Origin: Pseudomonas karstica | GTDB lineage: Bacteria > Pseudomonadota > Gammaproteobacteria > Pseudomonadales > Pseudomonadaceae | DNA length: 64,000 bases | Direction: 5' to 3' | Assembly (NCBI RefSeq): GCF_009707515.1 | Contig: NZ_WLYI01000009.1 | Coordinates: forward strand, 1 to 64,000 | Shown here: positions 42,333 to 51,037 of the stretch, one piece after another | Numbering within the stretch: the stretch's first letter is position 1 | How the letters are laid out: each line of letters starts with the position of its first letter | Made by a program: the position numbers and the translations under genes | Notes under the pieces: generated by a model | Seen by the model: only the letters and a program-made list of their open reading frames with translations | Databases searched by the model: none | Told to the model about the DNA's origin: nothing

Positions 42333-43711
42333 GCCGCGAACTGTTCAGCGAAGAGGCTGAGTTCGGCATCCTCGGGGCAATCATGCTCAAGCCAGACCTG
42401 ACTGATGAAATTATCAGCAAAGTCAGCGTGGCCGACTTCCACGACTTGGAGAGCGCTGCGCTGTATCAGGTCATGATTGATTGTCATGCGGCCGGAACGC
42501 CCATCGACATTGTTACCTTGAGTGATCGCCGCCAGAGCTTACCCAGCGGCAAGCTGACGATGGTGCACGCCGGCGAGGTAGCAATGAAGGTGCCGAGCGC
42601 CGCCAACTGGAGGGCTTACGCTCGCATTGTTCGGGAGCGGGCAGTTCTGCGCCAGATTGTGAGCGCTGCCTATGTGATCAATGACACTGCCAACGAAGAG
42701 CGCCCGCTCTCCGAGATTATCGCCATGGCCCAGCAGGCGACCGCGGATCTGCGCGATCTGGACGACGACGGCCAGCAGGATTACTACAAGGCCAGCGACA
42801 TTCTGACCACCGTAGTTGACACCATCGACTCGAAGTTCAACAAGACGATGCCTACCGGGCTTTCCACTGGGCTGAAAGATCTTGATGAGCTGGTGCGTGG
42901 GCTACGTCCCGGCAACATGATCGTCGTCGGCGGGCTCACTGGTTCCGGCAAGACAATCCTCGGCCTGCAAATCGCCCAGCACGTCACCTGCAAGCTCGGC
43001 GGCGCGGGTTTGGCGTTCAGCATGGAGATGACCAAGGAGGAGCTCATAACGCGCGGCCTGGCATCGCTTGGTAGCGTCAACCTGAGCAAGTTGGACAGTG
43101 GCGAGTTGGAGGATGACGACTGGCCCAAGCTGACTGGTGCGGTGAACGTCCTCAACCAAGCAAACCTGTTCGTCAACGATCAGGCAGGCATGACGATGCC
43201 CCGCATTCGCTCAATTTCCCGCCAATGCCAGCGCCGTGAAGGTCTCAACGTGTTGCTGGTCGATTACGTTCAGCTGATCAGCGCCGAGAGCAGCTCGAAC
43301 CGGTCCCTGGAGGTCGGGAAGATATCCACGGCACTGAAGAACCTGGCCAAGGAACTTAAGATCCCGGTAATCGTGCTGGCCCAACTCAATCGTGGCTCGA
43401 CCAACCGCCCAGACAAACGCCCGCGCCCAAGCGATATCCGCGACTCCGGTCAGATCGAGCAGGACGCCGACGTGGTGATCCTGGTGCACAAGGACATGGA
43501 TAGCGAAGAGGGCCAGAACGGCGTCACCGAGCTGATCGTGGGCAAGGTCCGTCACGCCCGCGTGGGCTCGTGCATGGTCCAGCAGCAAGGCAAGTACGTC
43601 CGTTTCGTCGACTTCGAGGGCAAGCCGCCCAGCAATGAAGAGGTCGAGATGGGTCGGTCGAGCTATGCCAGCAAGTACGGCAAAGGGAGGAAGACCGATG
43701 AGAAATTTTAA
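42329..43711 (+). CDS. DnaB-family replicative helicase
   Basis: 460 residues from the ATG at 42329, which overlaps the loader stop. The N-terminal DnaB domain (LFSEEAEFGILGAIMLKPDL) is followed by the RecA-like motor: Walker A VGGLTGSGKTILG, Walker B NVLLVDYVQL, and the DSGQIEQDADVVILV block. It unwinds DNA at the phage replication fork. A phage-encoded DnaB plus DnaC pair suggests replication independent of the host helicase. Confidence 0.93.
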   Translation: MSRELFSEEAEFGILGAIMLKPDLTDEIISKVSVADFHDLESAALYQVMIDCHAAGTPIDIVTLSDRRQSLPSGKLTMVHAGEVAMKVPSAANWRAYARIVRERAVLRQIVSAAYVINDTANEERPLSEIIAMAQQATADLRDLDDDGQQDYYKASDILTTVVDTIDSKFNKTMPTGLSTGLKDLDELVRGLRPGNMIVVGGLTGSGKTILGLQIAQHVTCKLGGAGLAFSMEMTKEELITRGLASLGSVNLSKLDSGELEDDDWPKLTGAVNVLNQANLFVNDQAGMTMPRIRSISRQCQRREGLNVLLVDYVQLISAESSSNRSLEVGKISTALKNLAKELKIPVIVLAQLNRGSTNRPDKRPRPSDIRDSGQIEQDADVVILVHKDMDSEEGQNGVTELIVGKVRHARVGSCMVQQQGKYVRFVDFEGKPPSNEEVEMGRSSYASKYGKGRKTDEKF

Positions 43712-44288
43712 GCTGCTCGATCGCTTGCTTGGGCGCAGCATCACTCCCGCCCCCTTTGTCGCAGGTGAATCACTGGGCGCTTTGCAAGCTGCGATAGAAG
43801 CCGGCAAGCCCACTGTTCTGCCATTGGGGTCAATTGTCGTTGAGGCTCCCAAATATCCCGAAGCTGAGCGCATCGCCGGGTCGATCCGGGATTGCCCAGA
43901 TGACTGGGGTTGGGCGAGGAAAGGCTTCGACCTTATTCACGTACCCAGCGGGTTCAGGCTGTGGGTAGCCAATGAGGATTATGGGCTGGCCGAGGTCCAC
44001 CCGAATAACGGGAAGACGAACTTCGCGAAGCCAGAACAGGCGATCATCTGGCCCTCGGTGAAGAACTGGCTTGGACACCGGAAGACTTCCTTCACTGGAA
44101 AACCCCAGAAAGCGACCATCATCAGTCGCGGTGGAACCTTCTGGTGCTTTGCTAAGGGGCTTCCTTGGGTCGGCGTGGGTAGTTCGCCGGCGGAGTCGTA
44201 TCGGACTTGGCGTCACGCCGTATCGGCTCAGGCCCGCAACGACATGAACCCTAATGAATATCTGAAAGTTCGGAGTGCCACGCTATGA
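43698..44288 (+). CDS. Hypothetical prophage protein
   Basis: 196 residues from the ATG at 43698, overlapping the helicase by 14 bases. Sequence features such as DDWGWARKGFDLIHVPSGFR give no recognised family. It lies in the late-early region after replication genes. Confidence 0.7.
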   Translation: MRNFKLLDRLLGRSITPAPFVAGESLGALQAAIEAGKPTVLPLGSIVVEAPKYPEAERIAGSIRDCPDDWGWARKGFDLIHVPSGFRLWVANEDYGLAEVHPNNGKTNFAKPEQAIIWPSVKNWLGHRKTSFTGKPQKATIISRGGTFWCFAKGLPWVGVGSSPAESYRTWRHAVSAQARNDMNPNEYLKVRSATL

Positions 44289-44887
44289 GTAACGTAACGG
44301 CGGCATTGCCGCGCAAGATGCTGGCGGACTTCAGCCCGGCGATCTACCGAAACGTGATGTCGGCAATCGTTCGTGTGCTGGCCGCCGACAACATCGACAA
44401 CTCCACCAAGCAGAGCTGGCAAAAGCTGATCGATTCGGGTCCGCGGACTGGCGGGTTCAGGGCGCTGCTCTCTGCCCGTGATCAGTTCGATTACGACTGC
44501 TGCCTGCATGCGCTCTTGCACCGCGAGTTGAGCGCCGGCCACTGGGATATCTTGGTTGGGCGGTACTCGACCAGCAAAGGTAACCGTGTCGGAGCCATCT
44601 CCCGGACGATCCCCCGCATCATCTCGCCGGCGCCCGCCCTGTTCATTTACAAGGCAACCACGGTGTGGTTTATCCCGAAGATGAAGGGCAAGCAAGGCAA
44701 GCGATCGACCGACGTGGCGATCCTTCCAGACGAGTTCTACGACATCAACACCTGGGACGTTGAGGCTCGCCCTGACTCCACCCGCGGGCGCTGGAGGCTT
44801 GGAATCCACAAGCGCTTGGATGCGATGGAGGAGGGCGCAGTAGTTCATGTGACTGAAATTCTGGATAAGGAGCAGCTCATTGATTAA
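44285..44887 (+). CDS. Hypothetical prophage protein at the position of the late regulator
   Basis: 200 residues (DYDCCLHALLHRELSAGHWD, ISRTIPRIISPAPALFIY). Not recognised. It is the last gene before a strong terminator and the late region, where lambdoid phages carry an antiterminator such as Q; that is a suggestion from position only. Confidence 0.68.
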   Translation: MSNVTAALPRKMLADFSPAIYRNVMSAIVRVLAADNIDNSTKQSWQKLIDSGPRTGGFRALLSARDQFDYDCCLHALLHRELSAGHWDILVGRYSTSKGNRVGAISRTIPRIISPAPALFIYKATTVWFIPKMKGKQGKRSTDVAILPDEFYDINTWDVEARPDSTRGRWRLGIHKRLDAMEEGAVVHVTEILDKEQLID

Positions 44888-44965
44888 GTCACTTGACAGT
44901 GGTGAGCAAATGGGCGAAATTGCCGTCCATCATCTGATCCCTGCGCGTTAAAGGGATTGAAGAGG

Positions 44966-44993
44966 AAACCCGGCCATGAAAGCCGGGTTTTTT
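44966..44993 (+). terminator. Rho-independent terminator ending the early operon
   Basis: AAACCCGGC (44966-44974) pairs with GCCGGGTTT (44982-44990), followed by T. Near-identical to the terminator at 45902-45932. Confidence 0.9.
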
Positions 44994-45019
44994 GCGAATG
45001 TAAAGATGGCGTAACGCCA

Positions 45020-45048
45020 TTGCGGTTGCCTGGATCCATGGGTAATAT
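45020..45048 (+). promoter_or_regulatory. Sigma-70 promoter of the ClpP-like cassette
   Basis: TTGCGG (45020-45025), a 17-base spacer and TAATAT (45043-45048) make a good -35/-10 pair, placing transcription start about 25 bases before the ClpP-like start codon. Confidence 0.6.
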
Positions 45049-45078
45049 CGCCACCCCAAGATTAAGGCGATACTCAGT

Positions 45079-45735
45079 ATGGATGGCGGAGTGGTTACGG
45101 CGGTCAAGGCTGCTAATGAAGAGTTGCTTGAGCGCACGGTAATCGAACTCAAAAGCGTAGTGAGTGTCGAAACTGTTAGCCCTCTGATTGAGGCGCTAAA
45201 CAATGCTGGTACTGAGGCTCTGATAGAGATTCACATTCGCCATAACGGTGGAGGTGAGGTTGATTCGCTAATTGCCCTTCTCCGAGCTATCGTGAGTACG
45301 AAGGCTCAAGTAGAGATCACTATCGGCCGATATGTAATGAGTGCTGCTGCGACATTATGGCTTTGGTTCTGGTTGTGGCCGGTACCGCACGTTAAGGCGC
45401 TTATGCCTCTGAAGCCTGCGGTCCTGATGTACCACCGACCACGTCAGACTTGTGGTGGTAATGGTGATTACTATTGCTTTGCCGAGAGCTTGAAGGATGG
45501 CGATCCTGTAAAGCAGTCACTGCAGGATAAGATCAAGATTTTTGATGAGTTGTTCGATGCTCTGCTTCAGAGGCTGGGATGGTCTAGCCTCAGCGATGCG
45601 TCGCTAGTGCTTGAAGATGTCTCCTACCAGCATCACCTACAGCATTTGAAAGAGGCATATTACGGGAATAAAGATTGTATTTTTCCCGTTTTCCCCGACC
45701 AAGGAGCTACAGATGAAGACGTTCGCGCTGAGTAA
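45079..45735 (+). CDS. ClpP-like serine protease
   Basis: 218 residues from the ATG at 45079; the ribosome site is weak (AAGGCGA). The ClpP/crotonase fold is suggested by IEIHIRHNGGGEVDSLIALL, the nucleophile Ser88 in GRYVMSAAATLW (ClpP: SxAA), and His119 in AVLMYHRPRQ, matching the MIHQP motif of ClpP. Ser and His of the triad are thus present. There is no AAA+ partner nearby. Lower GC than its neighbours. It is enclosed, with the small gene overlapping its end, between twin terminators behind its own promoter, so it is a moron gene expressed from the lysogen. Proteolysis of host or incoming-phage proteins is inference. Confidence 0.78.
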   Translation: MDGGVVTAVKAANEELLERTVIELKSVVSVETVSPLIEALNNAGTEALIEIHIRHNGGGEVDSLIALLRAIVSTKAQVEITIGRYVMSAAATLWLWFWLWPVPHVKALMPLKPAVLMYHRPRQTCGGNGDYYCFAESLKDGDPVKQSLQDKIKIFDELFDALLQRLGWSSLSDASLVLEDVSYQHHLQHLKEAYYGNKDCIFPVFPDQGATDEDVRAE

Positions 45736-45886
45736 CAAAGCGTTCAACAGTAACCACGATGTCAAGCCGAATCTTGATCTTTCGCTGGAACAACTGCGCC
45801 GTTTTAAGGAGGCTGATGACAGCCTGCAGGCCGCATGCGTACGTCTTGGAATTGACACCCCTAAGCTGGTAGCTCGCTCTCGCTGA
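45713..45886 (+). CDS. 57-residue protein paired with the ClpP-like protease
   Basis: ATG at 45713 with AAGGAG upstream, overlapping the protease gene by 23 bases. The product begins MKTFALSNKAFNSNHDVKPN and contains LSLEQLRRFKEADDSL. No family recognised. The strong ribosome site and overlap argue it is real and co-expressed. It could be an adaptor, inhibitor or substrate of the protease. Confidence 0.72.
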   Translation: MKTFALSNKAFNSNHDVKPNLDLSLEQLRRFKEADDSLQAACVRLGIDTPKLVARSR

Positions 45887-45901
45887 TCTACTAGAACTTA
45901 A

Positions 45902-45932
45902 AAAACCCGGCCATGTCTGAGCCGGGTTTTTT
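45902..45932 (+). terminator. Rho-independent terminator closing the ClpP-like cassette
   Basis: AAAACCCGGC pairs with GCCGGGTTTT followed by T. It shares the CCCGGCCATG and GCCGGGTTTTTT segments with the terminator at 44966-44993, as if duplicated when the cassette was inserted. Confidence 0.9.
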
Positions 45933-45947
45933 ATGACCAAGATTCAG

Positions 45948-45975
45948 AGCCCAGCCATCGTGCTGGGCTTTTTCG
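45948..45975 (+). terminator. Second terminator in tandem
   Basis: AGCCCAGC (45948-45955) pairs with GCTGGGCT (45962-45969), followed by five T. Lies 16 bases after the previous terminator. Confidence 0.85.
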
Positions 45976-45989
45976 TTTCTGGAGGCTGT

Positions 45990-46259
45990 ATGGCAAAGCT
46001 CGAGATTGAAGTGAGCGTAGAAGGCGCAGAAGACCTGCTCCTCCCACTGATTGAAGCTATGCAGTCACTTGAACATTTTCCCGAGTTGCCGCTTCAGGTC
46101 TTCCGTGACCTTGTTGCCAACAGCCTTCATGACGTTTCCGTAAGTTTCGACGGCGCCGCACTTGCCGCAGGTGATCTTCGAGGAGTTTGTCGGCCTGGCC
46201 GGAATCTCGAACTGGTCACTGCCGCACTTCTTGCACTTAACGCTTACCTTCATCACTGA
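45990..46259 (+). CDS. Possible small gene, antisense to the zinc-ribbon gene
   Basis: ATG at 45990 with GGAGG upstream; the product begins MAKLEIEVSVEGAEDLLLPL, which looks protein-like. From about residue 35 on it runs opposite the zinc-ribbon gene and its composition becomes that of a shadow frame. It may be a real gene truncated when the zinc-ribbon gene arrived, or no gene at all. Confidence 0.35.
   Translation: MAKLEIEVSVEGAEDLLLPLIEAMQSLEHFPELPLQVFRDLVANSLHDVSVSFDGAALAAGDLRGVCRPGRNLELVTAALLALNAYLHH
46065..46253 (-). CDS. Zinc-ribbon protein, ECs_2282-like
   Basis: 62 residues from the ATG at 46253 with GGAG upstream. Two Cys pairs, VKCKKCGSDQFEIP and ITCGKCGAV, form a zinc ribbon, followed by a basic helix ending LKRQLGKMFK. 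Small proteins of this kind are frequent lambdoid-prophage accessories of unknown function. It is the only leftward gene in the late region, so it is probably an independently expressed moron. Confidence 0.72.
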   Translation of the reverse strand: MKVSVKCKKCGSDQFEIPARPTNSSKITCGKCGAVETYGNVMKAVGNKVTEDLKRQLGKMFK

Positions 46260-46361
46260 TGCTCCATGGTTCGTTCGGTGTGGAAACAGAACGATAGCAC
46301 GGAGCCACTATCCGCCACTGAGCGGGTTTTATTCATAACTCCCTGACGGGGAGGAACCGAG

Positions 46362-46694
46362 ATGTCCAACATGCCCGATAAGCCAGACACCTGGGTTTTT
46401 TTACTCGCGTGGCTGAGTCAGCACGCCCCGGCCTTTTACGCCGCAGGCTTTGCGATATCGATCTCTGCACTGCGGATCATCTACGGTGGCGGCACACGCA
46501 AGGCAGCGTTCTTTGAAAGTCTGCTGTGTGGCTGCATCACGTTGTCGATGCTGTCCGGCCTTGAGCTGCTCGGCATCCCGCAGTCAGCGGCTAGCCTTAT
46601 CGGCGGCATGGTGGGATTGCTGGGCGTGGATAAGGTCCGCGCCTTTGCTGATAGGGTCACTGGCTTCAAGTTGCCTGGCCGGAATGCTGACTGA
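46362..46694 (+). CDS. Phage holin
   Basis: 110 residues with three hydrophobic segments (about 11-36, 49-66, 70-85), for example FYAAGFAISISALRIIYGGG and SLIGGMVGLLGV, and a charged tail: the layout of lambda-family class I/III holins. It should form membrane lesions releasing the endolysin. No endolysin follows directly, so it is probably encoded after the tail genes, beyond the window. Its stop overlaps the HNH start by one base. Confidence 0.82.
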   Translation: MSNMPDKPDTWVFLLAWLSQHAPAFYAAGFAISISALRIIYGGGTRKAAFFESLLCGCITLSMLSGLELLGIPQSAASLIGGMVGLLGVDKVRAFADRVTGFKLPGRNAD

Positions 46695-47008
46695 TGGCCA
46701 GCACCTCGCCCTGGCATCACCTCTACAAGACCAAGCGCTGGTACCGACTGCGATGGCATCAGCTACAGGCTGAGCCTACCTGCCGTCTGTGTCGTGCGCT
46801 GGGAACGGTCGAGGCTGCCGATACCGTCGACCACATCAGGCCACACAAGGGCGACGAGGAACTGTTCTTTGATGCCTTGAACCTGCAAAGCCTTTGCAAG
46901 CCATGCCATGACGGAGCCAAGCAGAGGCAGGAGAGGACAGGGATATTGCCAGGGCATGACGTGTCAGGCATCCCGGTCGACCCGAATCATCACTGGAACC
47001 GCGATTGA
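46694..47008 (+). CDS. HNH endonuclease, terminase-associated
   Basis: 104 residues. Zinc-binding CRLCRALG and CKPCHDG frame the HNH core VDHIRPHKGDEELFFDALNL. In HK97-like cos phages an HNH protein next to the terminase is needed for cos cleavage and packaging. Its place immediately upstream of terS fits that role. Confidence 0.9.
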   Translation: MASTSPWHHLYKTKRWYRLRWHQLQAEPTCRLCRALGTVEAADTVDHIRPHKGDEELFFDALNLQSLCKPCHDGAKQRQERTGILPGHDVSGIPVDPNHHWNRD

Positions 47009-47166
47009 TCGAATCTATGGTCGATTCGACTTGTAGCACGCCTGTGGCCCAGGGGGGAGGGTGAATTATGAGGTTTTCCGCCTCATAGGACCGCCCTCGA
47101 CTCCTTCCTTCATTCCTAACCCGGAAAACGCCGCCAAAACACATCGCGGCAGCATTGAGAAAATCT
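47009..47166. other. Candidate cos / terminase-binding region
   Basis: The 158 bases between HNH and terS hold two inverted repeats, CGAATC with GATTCG (about 47011-47028) and ATGAGG with CCTCAT (about 47068-47087), and a G-rich run (CCAGGGGGGAGGG). In HK97-like phages cos lies at this position. No cohesive end can be defined from sequence alone. Confidence 0.4.
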
Positions 47167-47643
47167 ATGACAGCCAAGCGTAGCCGCTCCGATAGCGCGA
47201 CATCGGCGGTTACTGCTATGCAGGCCGCTGCCGCTGGTCCGATCAAGCCTCCAAGTTTCGTCAACATCCGCACGGCCGACAAACCGTTTTGGAATTCCAT
47301 TGTGCGCGCACGCACGCGAGAGAGCTGGACCGACTCCGACCTGGTGCTGGCCGGAAACCTGGCCCGATGCCTTTCCGACATTGAACGGCTCCAGAAGGAG
47401 ATCGATGTTGAGGGTGACGTGCTGACAAATGATCGCGGCACCCAGGTGATCAACCCCAAACATAACCTGCTTGAGACATTGAGTCGCCGAGCTGTGGCGT
47501 TGAGCCGGACCCTGCAAGTGCATGCCCAGGCGACACAGGGTGAATCCCGCGACCAGGGCAAGAAAGCCACCAAGCAGCGAGCCGCGGAGAAGGTACTTGC
47601 TGAGCAGGACGACGAGGATCTCATTCCGAGGGCTATGCACTGA
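47167..47643 (+). CDS. terS: Terminase small subunit
   Basis: 158 residues from the ATG at 47167; a TTG at 47155 is an alternative. Position before the large terminase and the pattern FWNSIVRARTRESWTDSDLV, LARCLSDIERLQKEIDVEGD fit small terminases that bind cos DNA and stimulate the large subunit. The C-terminus is charged. Confidence 0.85.
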   Translation: MTAKRSRSDSATSAVTAMQAAAAGPIKPPSFVNIRTADKPFWNSIVRARTRESWTDSDLVLAGNLARCLSDIERLQKEIDVEGDVLTNDRGTQVINPKHNLLETLSRRAVALSRTLQVHAQATQGESRDQGKKATKQRAAEKVLAEQDDEDLIPRAMH

Positions 47644-49184
47644 TGGCAGTCAAGCGCAGGACGCGGGGCGAAAAGGTCATCGCCTTCATTGAGAAGTACT
47701 GCCGGGTTCCAGAAGGGCAGCACATTGGGAAGGCCCTAGTACTCGACCAGTTCCAGAAAGACTTCATTCTGGATGTCTACGACAACCAGCATGGCACCAG
47801 CACTGCCTTCCTTAGCATTGCTCGCAAGAACGGTAAGACTGGCTTGATAGCCGGCATCCTGCTGGCTCACATCGTGGGCCCAGAAGCTGTACAGAATTCA
47901 CAGATCGTATCGGGTGCAATGAGTCGTGAGCAGGCCGGCCTGGTGTTCAAGCTGGCCGTGAAGATGATCCAGCTCAACCCCGAGCTGCAGTCTTTGATTC
48001 ACATCGTACCCAGCAGCAAGACGTTGATCGGCACGCCGCTTAACGTCGAGTACCGGGCGCTTTCCGCCGAAGGGAAAACGGCTCATGGGCTATCGCCGAT
48101 CCTGGCGATCCTCGACGAAATCGGCCAGGTGCGTGGACCGCAAAGCGATTTCATTGACGCAATCACGACAGCCCAGGGCGCCCACGCTGCTCCGCTGTTG
48201 ATTGCGATCAGCACCCAGGCCGCCCAAGACAGCGACCTGTTCAGTATTTGGCTCGACGATGCCGAGAAGTCGCAAGACCCGCACATCGTCAGTCACGTTT
48301 TCCAGGCGCCCAAAGACTGCAAGGTCACTGACCCAGCAGGCTGGAAGGCGGCAAACCCCGCGCTCGGCTCGTTCCGCTCGCTGGCTGACCTTGAGAAACA
48401 GGCCGAGCGAGCCAACCGAATGCCTGCTTCGGAGAACACGTTCCGGAACCTTTGCCTGAATCAGCGAGTGTCGACGGTGTCGGTGTTCGTCTCCAAGGGG
48501 GTCTGGGTGGGCTGCGGCGAGGATCCAGATAGTCCCGACGGCATGGATCTTTACGGCGGGCTCGACCTTTCGTTCAGGACCGATCTAACGGCCTTCGTGG
48601 TTATCGGAAAGCGAGGCAACAACTGGAGCGTCTGGCCATTCTTCTGGACACCCGAGCAGGGGCTGGCTGAGCGCGCCAAGCGTGACAGGGAGGCCTACGA
48701 GGTGTGGGCGCGGGAAGGTCTGCTGCTGACTACGCCCGGGGCAACTGTGGACTATGCGTATGTTGCCGCGGACATCGCTCGGATTCTTGCCGAGCTCGGC
48801 GGCGATATCCAGGCCATTGCCTTCGACCGATACCGGATCGATCTCTTCAAGCGTGACGCGGAGGCCCAGGGCGTGACCCTGCCCCTGGTCGAGTATGGCC
48901 AAGGGTACAAGGACATGACCCCGGCCATCGACGCGCTGGAATCGGAACTTCTCAACGGGAGGCTAAGCCACGGTATGCACCCAGTGCTCACGATGTGCGC
49001 ATCCAACGCGGTGATCCAGAAAGACCCGGCGGGCAACCGCAAGTTCGCTAAGGACAAAGCCACTGGCCGCATCGACGGAATGTCGGCACTGGCAATGGCG
49101 TTCGGCGCGACCTTGGGATCTCCAGAAGAGGCCAAGGGCGACATCGACGACTACCTCAAAAACGGATACTCCGGACTTCTATAG
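47643..49184 (+). CDS. terL: Terminase large subunit
   Basis: 513 residues, HK97-type packaging motor. Walker A-like SIARKNGKTGLIAG, Walker B LAILDEIGQV, coupling motif LIAISTQA and the nuclease-domain aspartates in GGLDLSFRTDLTAF and IAFDRYRID are visible. It pumps DNA into the prohead and cuts at cos. One-base junction with terS. Confidence 0.95.
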   Translation: MAVKRRTRGEKVIAFIEKYCRVPEGQHIGKALVLDQFQKDFILDVYDNQHGTSTAFLSIARKNGKTGLIAGILLAHIVGPEAVQNSQIVSGAMSREQAGLVFKLAVKMIQLNPELQSLIHIVPSSKTLIGTPLNVEYRALSAEGKTAHGLSPILAILDEIGQVRGPQSDFIDAITTAQGAHAAPLLIAISTQAAQDSDLFSIWLDDAEKSQDPHIVSHVFQAPKDCKVTDPAGWKAANPALGSFRSLADLEKQAERANRMPASENTFRNLCLNQRVSTVSVFVSKGVWVGCGEDPDSPDGMDLYGGLDLSFRTDLTAFVVIGKRGNNWSVWPFFWTPEQGLAERAKRDREAYEVWAREGLLLTTPGATVDYAYVAADIARILAELGGDIQAIAFDRYRIDLFKRDAEAQGVTLPLVEYGQGYKDMTPAIDALESELLNGRLSHGMHPVLTMCASNAVIQKDPAGNRKFAKDKATGRIDGMSALAMAFGATLGSPEEAKGDIDDYLKNGYSGLL

Positions 49185-49191
49185 GCTCAAT

Positions 49192-50409
49192 ATGGCGTCT
49201 CGCTGGTACAACCCAATGAGCTGGAGTTTCTTTGGCTTCAACGATCCCAAGACGGGTGAATACGTTGAAGTCCAAACAGACATCGGCGGACAGACGCGTT
49301 CAGGCGCGGTCATCACTCCCAAGAAGGCCCTGGCAATTCCAATTGTTTGGTCGTGCATCAAGATCCTGAGCGAGACGGTATCAGGGCTGCCCTTAAAGCT
49401 TTACGAGGATCAGCCGACCGGCCGGGTTGTTGTGAAGGACAACAAGCGTGCGCTTCGCATCCTGGCAAAGCCAAACCCTTACATGACAATGTTGAACTTC
49501 ATCAAGGCCGCTGTGGTGAACATGGCCTTGCGCGGCAATGGCTACGCGTTGATTGAGCGTGCAGACAATGGCGACTTCATTGGTCTGGTACCGGTTGGCG
49601 CGGATGTAGTCGAGATCGATACCGACACAGCAGACGACCTTCTCTACTGGGTGACGCTTAAGGGTAAGCGCTTCCCGGTTTCCCCCGAGAACATGCTGCA
49701 TTTCAAGCTGTTCAGCGCGGACGGAATCGCCGGGCTTTCCCCTGTGGAGTTTCACAAGGAAGCGATGGGCCTGGCCAAGGCAGCGCAGGACTGGTCGGCG
49801 CGATTCATGCGCAAGGGCGGCTTCACAGGTGGTTACGTCATCTACGAGAATTTTCTCACGTCAGAGCAGCGCGACCAGGTACTGAACAAGTTCCCGAAGA
49901 TCCGCGACGGAGACGTAGAAGACATCGGGAAAATGGGCCTGCTCGAGGGTGGACCGACCATCGTGCCCGCGGGCATGACCCAGAAGGACAGTCAGTTCAT
50001 CGAGTCCCAGCAGTTTCAGGAGGAGGCTCTCGCAGGAATCTGGGGCGTCCCACTGTATCTGGCCAACCGTGCCGGGAAGACCTCAATTATGGGGTCGAAC
50101 CTGGAGCAGCAAACCAGCGGCTTCATCACGTTCGGCCTGAGCCCTTACATCAAAGCAATCGAGGACGAGATCAACGACAAGCTGTTCGCAGGAACGGCGC
50201 TGTTTGTCGAGTTTGTCGTCGAAGGCTTGCTGCGCGCTGATAGCGCGGGGCGTGCCACTTACTACAAGGGCGCCCTCGGCGGCTCCGGCGGCTCTGGCTG
50301 GATGACCATCAACGAGGTTCGCCGCAAAGAAAACCTTCCTCCGCTGGCTGGCGAAGAATACGACCGGGTCACCCGGTGGGAGATGCAGACCAATGCTAAG
50401 CAAGATTGA
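49192..50409 (+). CDS. Portal protein, HK97 family
   Basis: 405 residues. The phage-portal pattern includes IVWSCIKILSETVSGLPLKL, NMALRGNGYALIERADNGDF and the C-terminal GGSGWMTINEVRRKENLPPL. Twelve copies should form the DNA entry ring. Its end overlaps the protease gene by 17 bases. Confidence 0.94.
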   Translation: MASRWYNPMSWSFFGFNDPKTGEYVEVQTDIGGQTRSGAVITPKKALAIPIVWSCIKILSETVSGLPLKLYEDQPTGRVVVKDNKRALRILAKPNPYMTMLNFIKAAVVNMALRGNGYALIERADNGDFIGLVPVGADVVEIDTDTADDLLYWVTLKGKRFPVSPENMLHFKLFSADGIAGLSPVEFHKEAMGLAKAAQDWSARFMRKGGFTGGYVIYENFLTSEQRDQVLNKFPKIRDGDVEDIGKMGLLEGGPTIVPAGMTQKDSQFIESQQFQEEALAGIWGVPLYLANRAGKTSIMGSNLEQQTSGFITFGLSPYIKAIEDEINDKLFAGTALFVEFVVEGLLRADSAGRATYYKGALGGSGGSGWMTINEVRRKENLPPLAGEEYDRVTRWEMQTNAKQD

Positions 50410-51037
50410 AGTCCCCTTCGAGGTGAAAGCCAGCGATGAGCTTGGAAACTTTGAAGGTTACGCCGCAGTTTTCAACAACATCGACTTGGGTGATGACGTG
50501 ATCCTCCCTGGTGCATTTACCAAGGTAAAGACCACGCGCGCGGGTCGTTTGAAGTTGGCGCTGTTCCATGATCTGACTCGCCTTGTGGGTTCGGCTGAAT
50601 TCTCACAGGACGACCACGGGCTCTACATCAAGGGCAAGGTCAACCTGGCGGTGAGCTACGCCCGTGACGCCTACGAGTTGATGAAGGAAGGCACGCTCGA
50701 CAGCATGTCCATTGGTTTCAACACGATCCTGGCGGCCTACGAAGAGCGGGAAGGCCGAAGCGTTCGGATTATCAAGCAGGCGGAGCTCTGGGAAGCATCC
50801 CTGGTGCCGTTCGGCATGAATCCAGAGGCACAGGTAACCGACGTGAAGTCGGACATCAGAATTTTTGAGAAAGCCCTGCGCGACCGCATGGGGCTTTCCC
50901 AAAAGGAGGCGGCGGCAGTCGCCTCGCTCGGCTATCCCGCAGTGCACCGCGATGGTGACGCTGAGGCCACGGCGACCGTGGAAGAGCTGAAGAAACTCTC
51001 AATCACATTTGACCAATTCTTTGGAGTGTCGCCATGA
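50393..51037 (+). CDS. HK97-family prohead protease
   Basis: 214 residues. GNFEGYAAVFNNIDLGDDVI is the family N-terminus; the His in LALFHDLTRLVG and Ser in GTLDSMSIGFNT are the likely catalytic pair. It removes the scaffold-like delta domain of the capsid protein and then itself. The stop overlaps the capsid start by four bases. Confidence 0.93.
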   Translation: MLSKIEVPFEVKASDELGNFEGYAAVFNNIDLGDDVILPGAFTKVKTTRAGRLKLALFHDLTRLVGSAEFSQDDHGLYIKGKVNLAVSYARDAYELMKEGTLDSMSIGFNTILAAYEEREGRSVRIIKQAELWEASLVPFGMNPEAQVTDVKSDIRIFEKALRDRMGLSQKEAAAVASLGYPAVHRDGDAEATATVEELKKLSITFDQFFGVSP

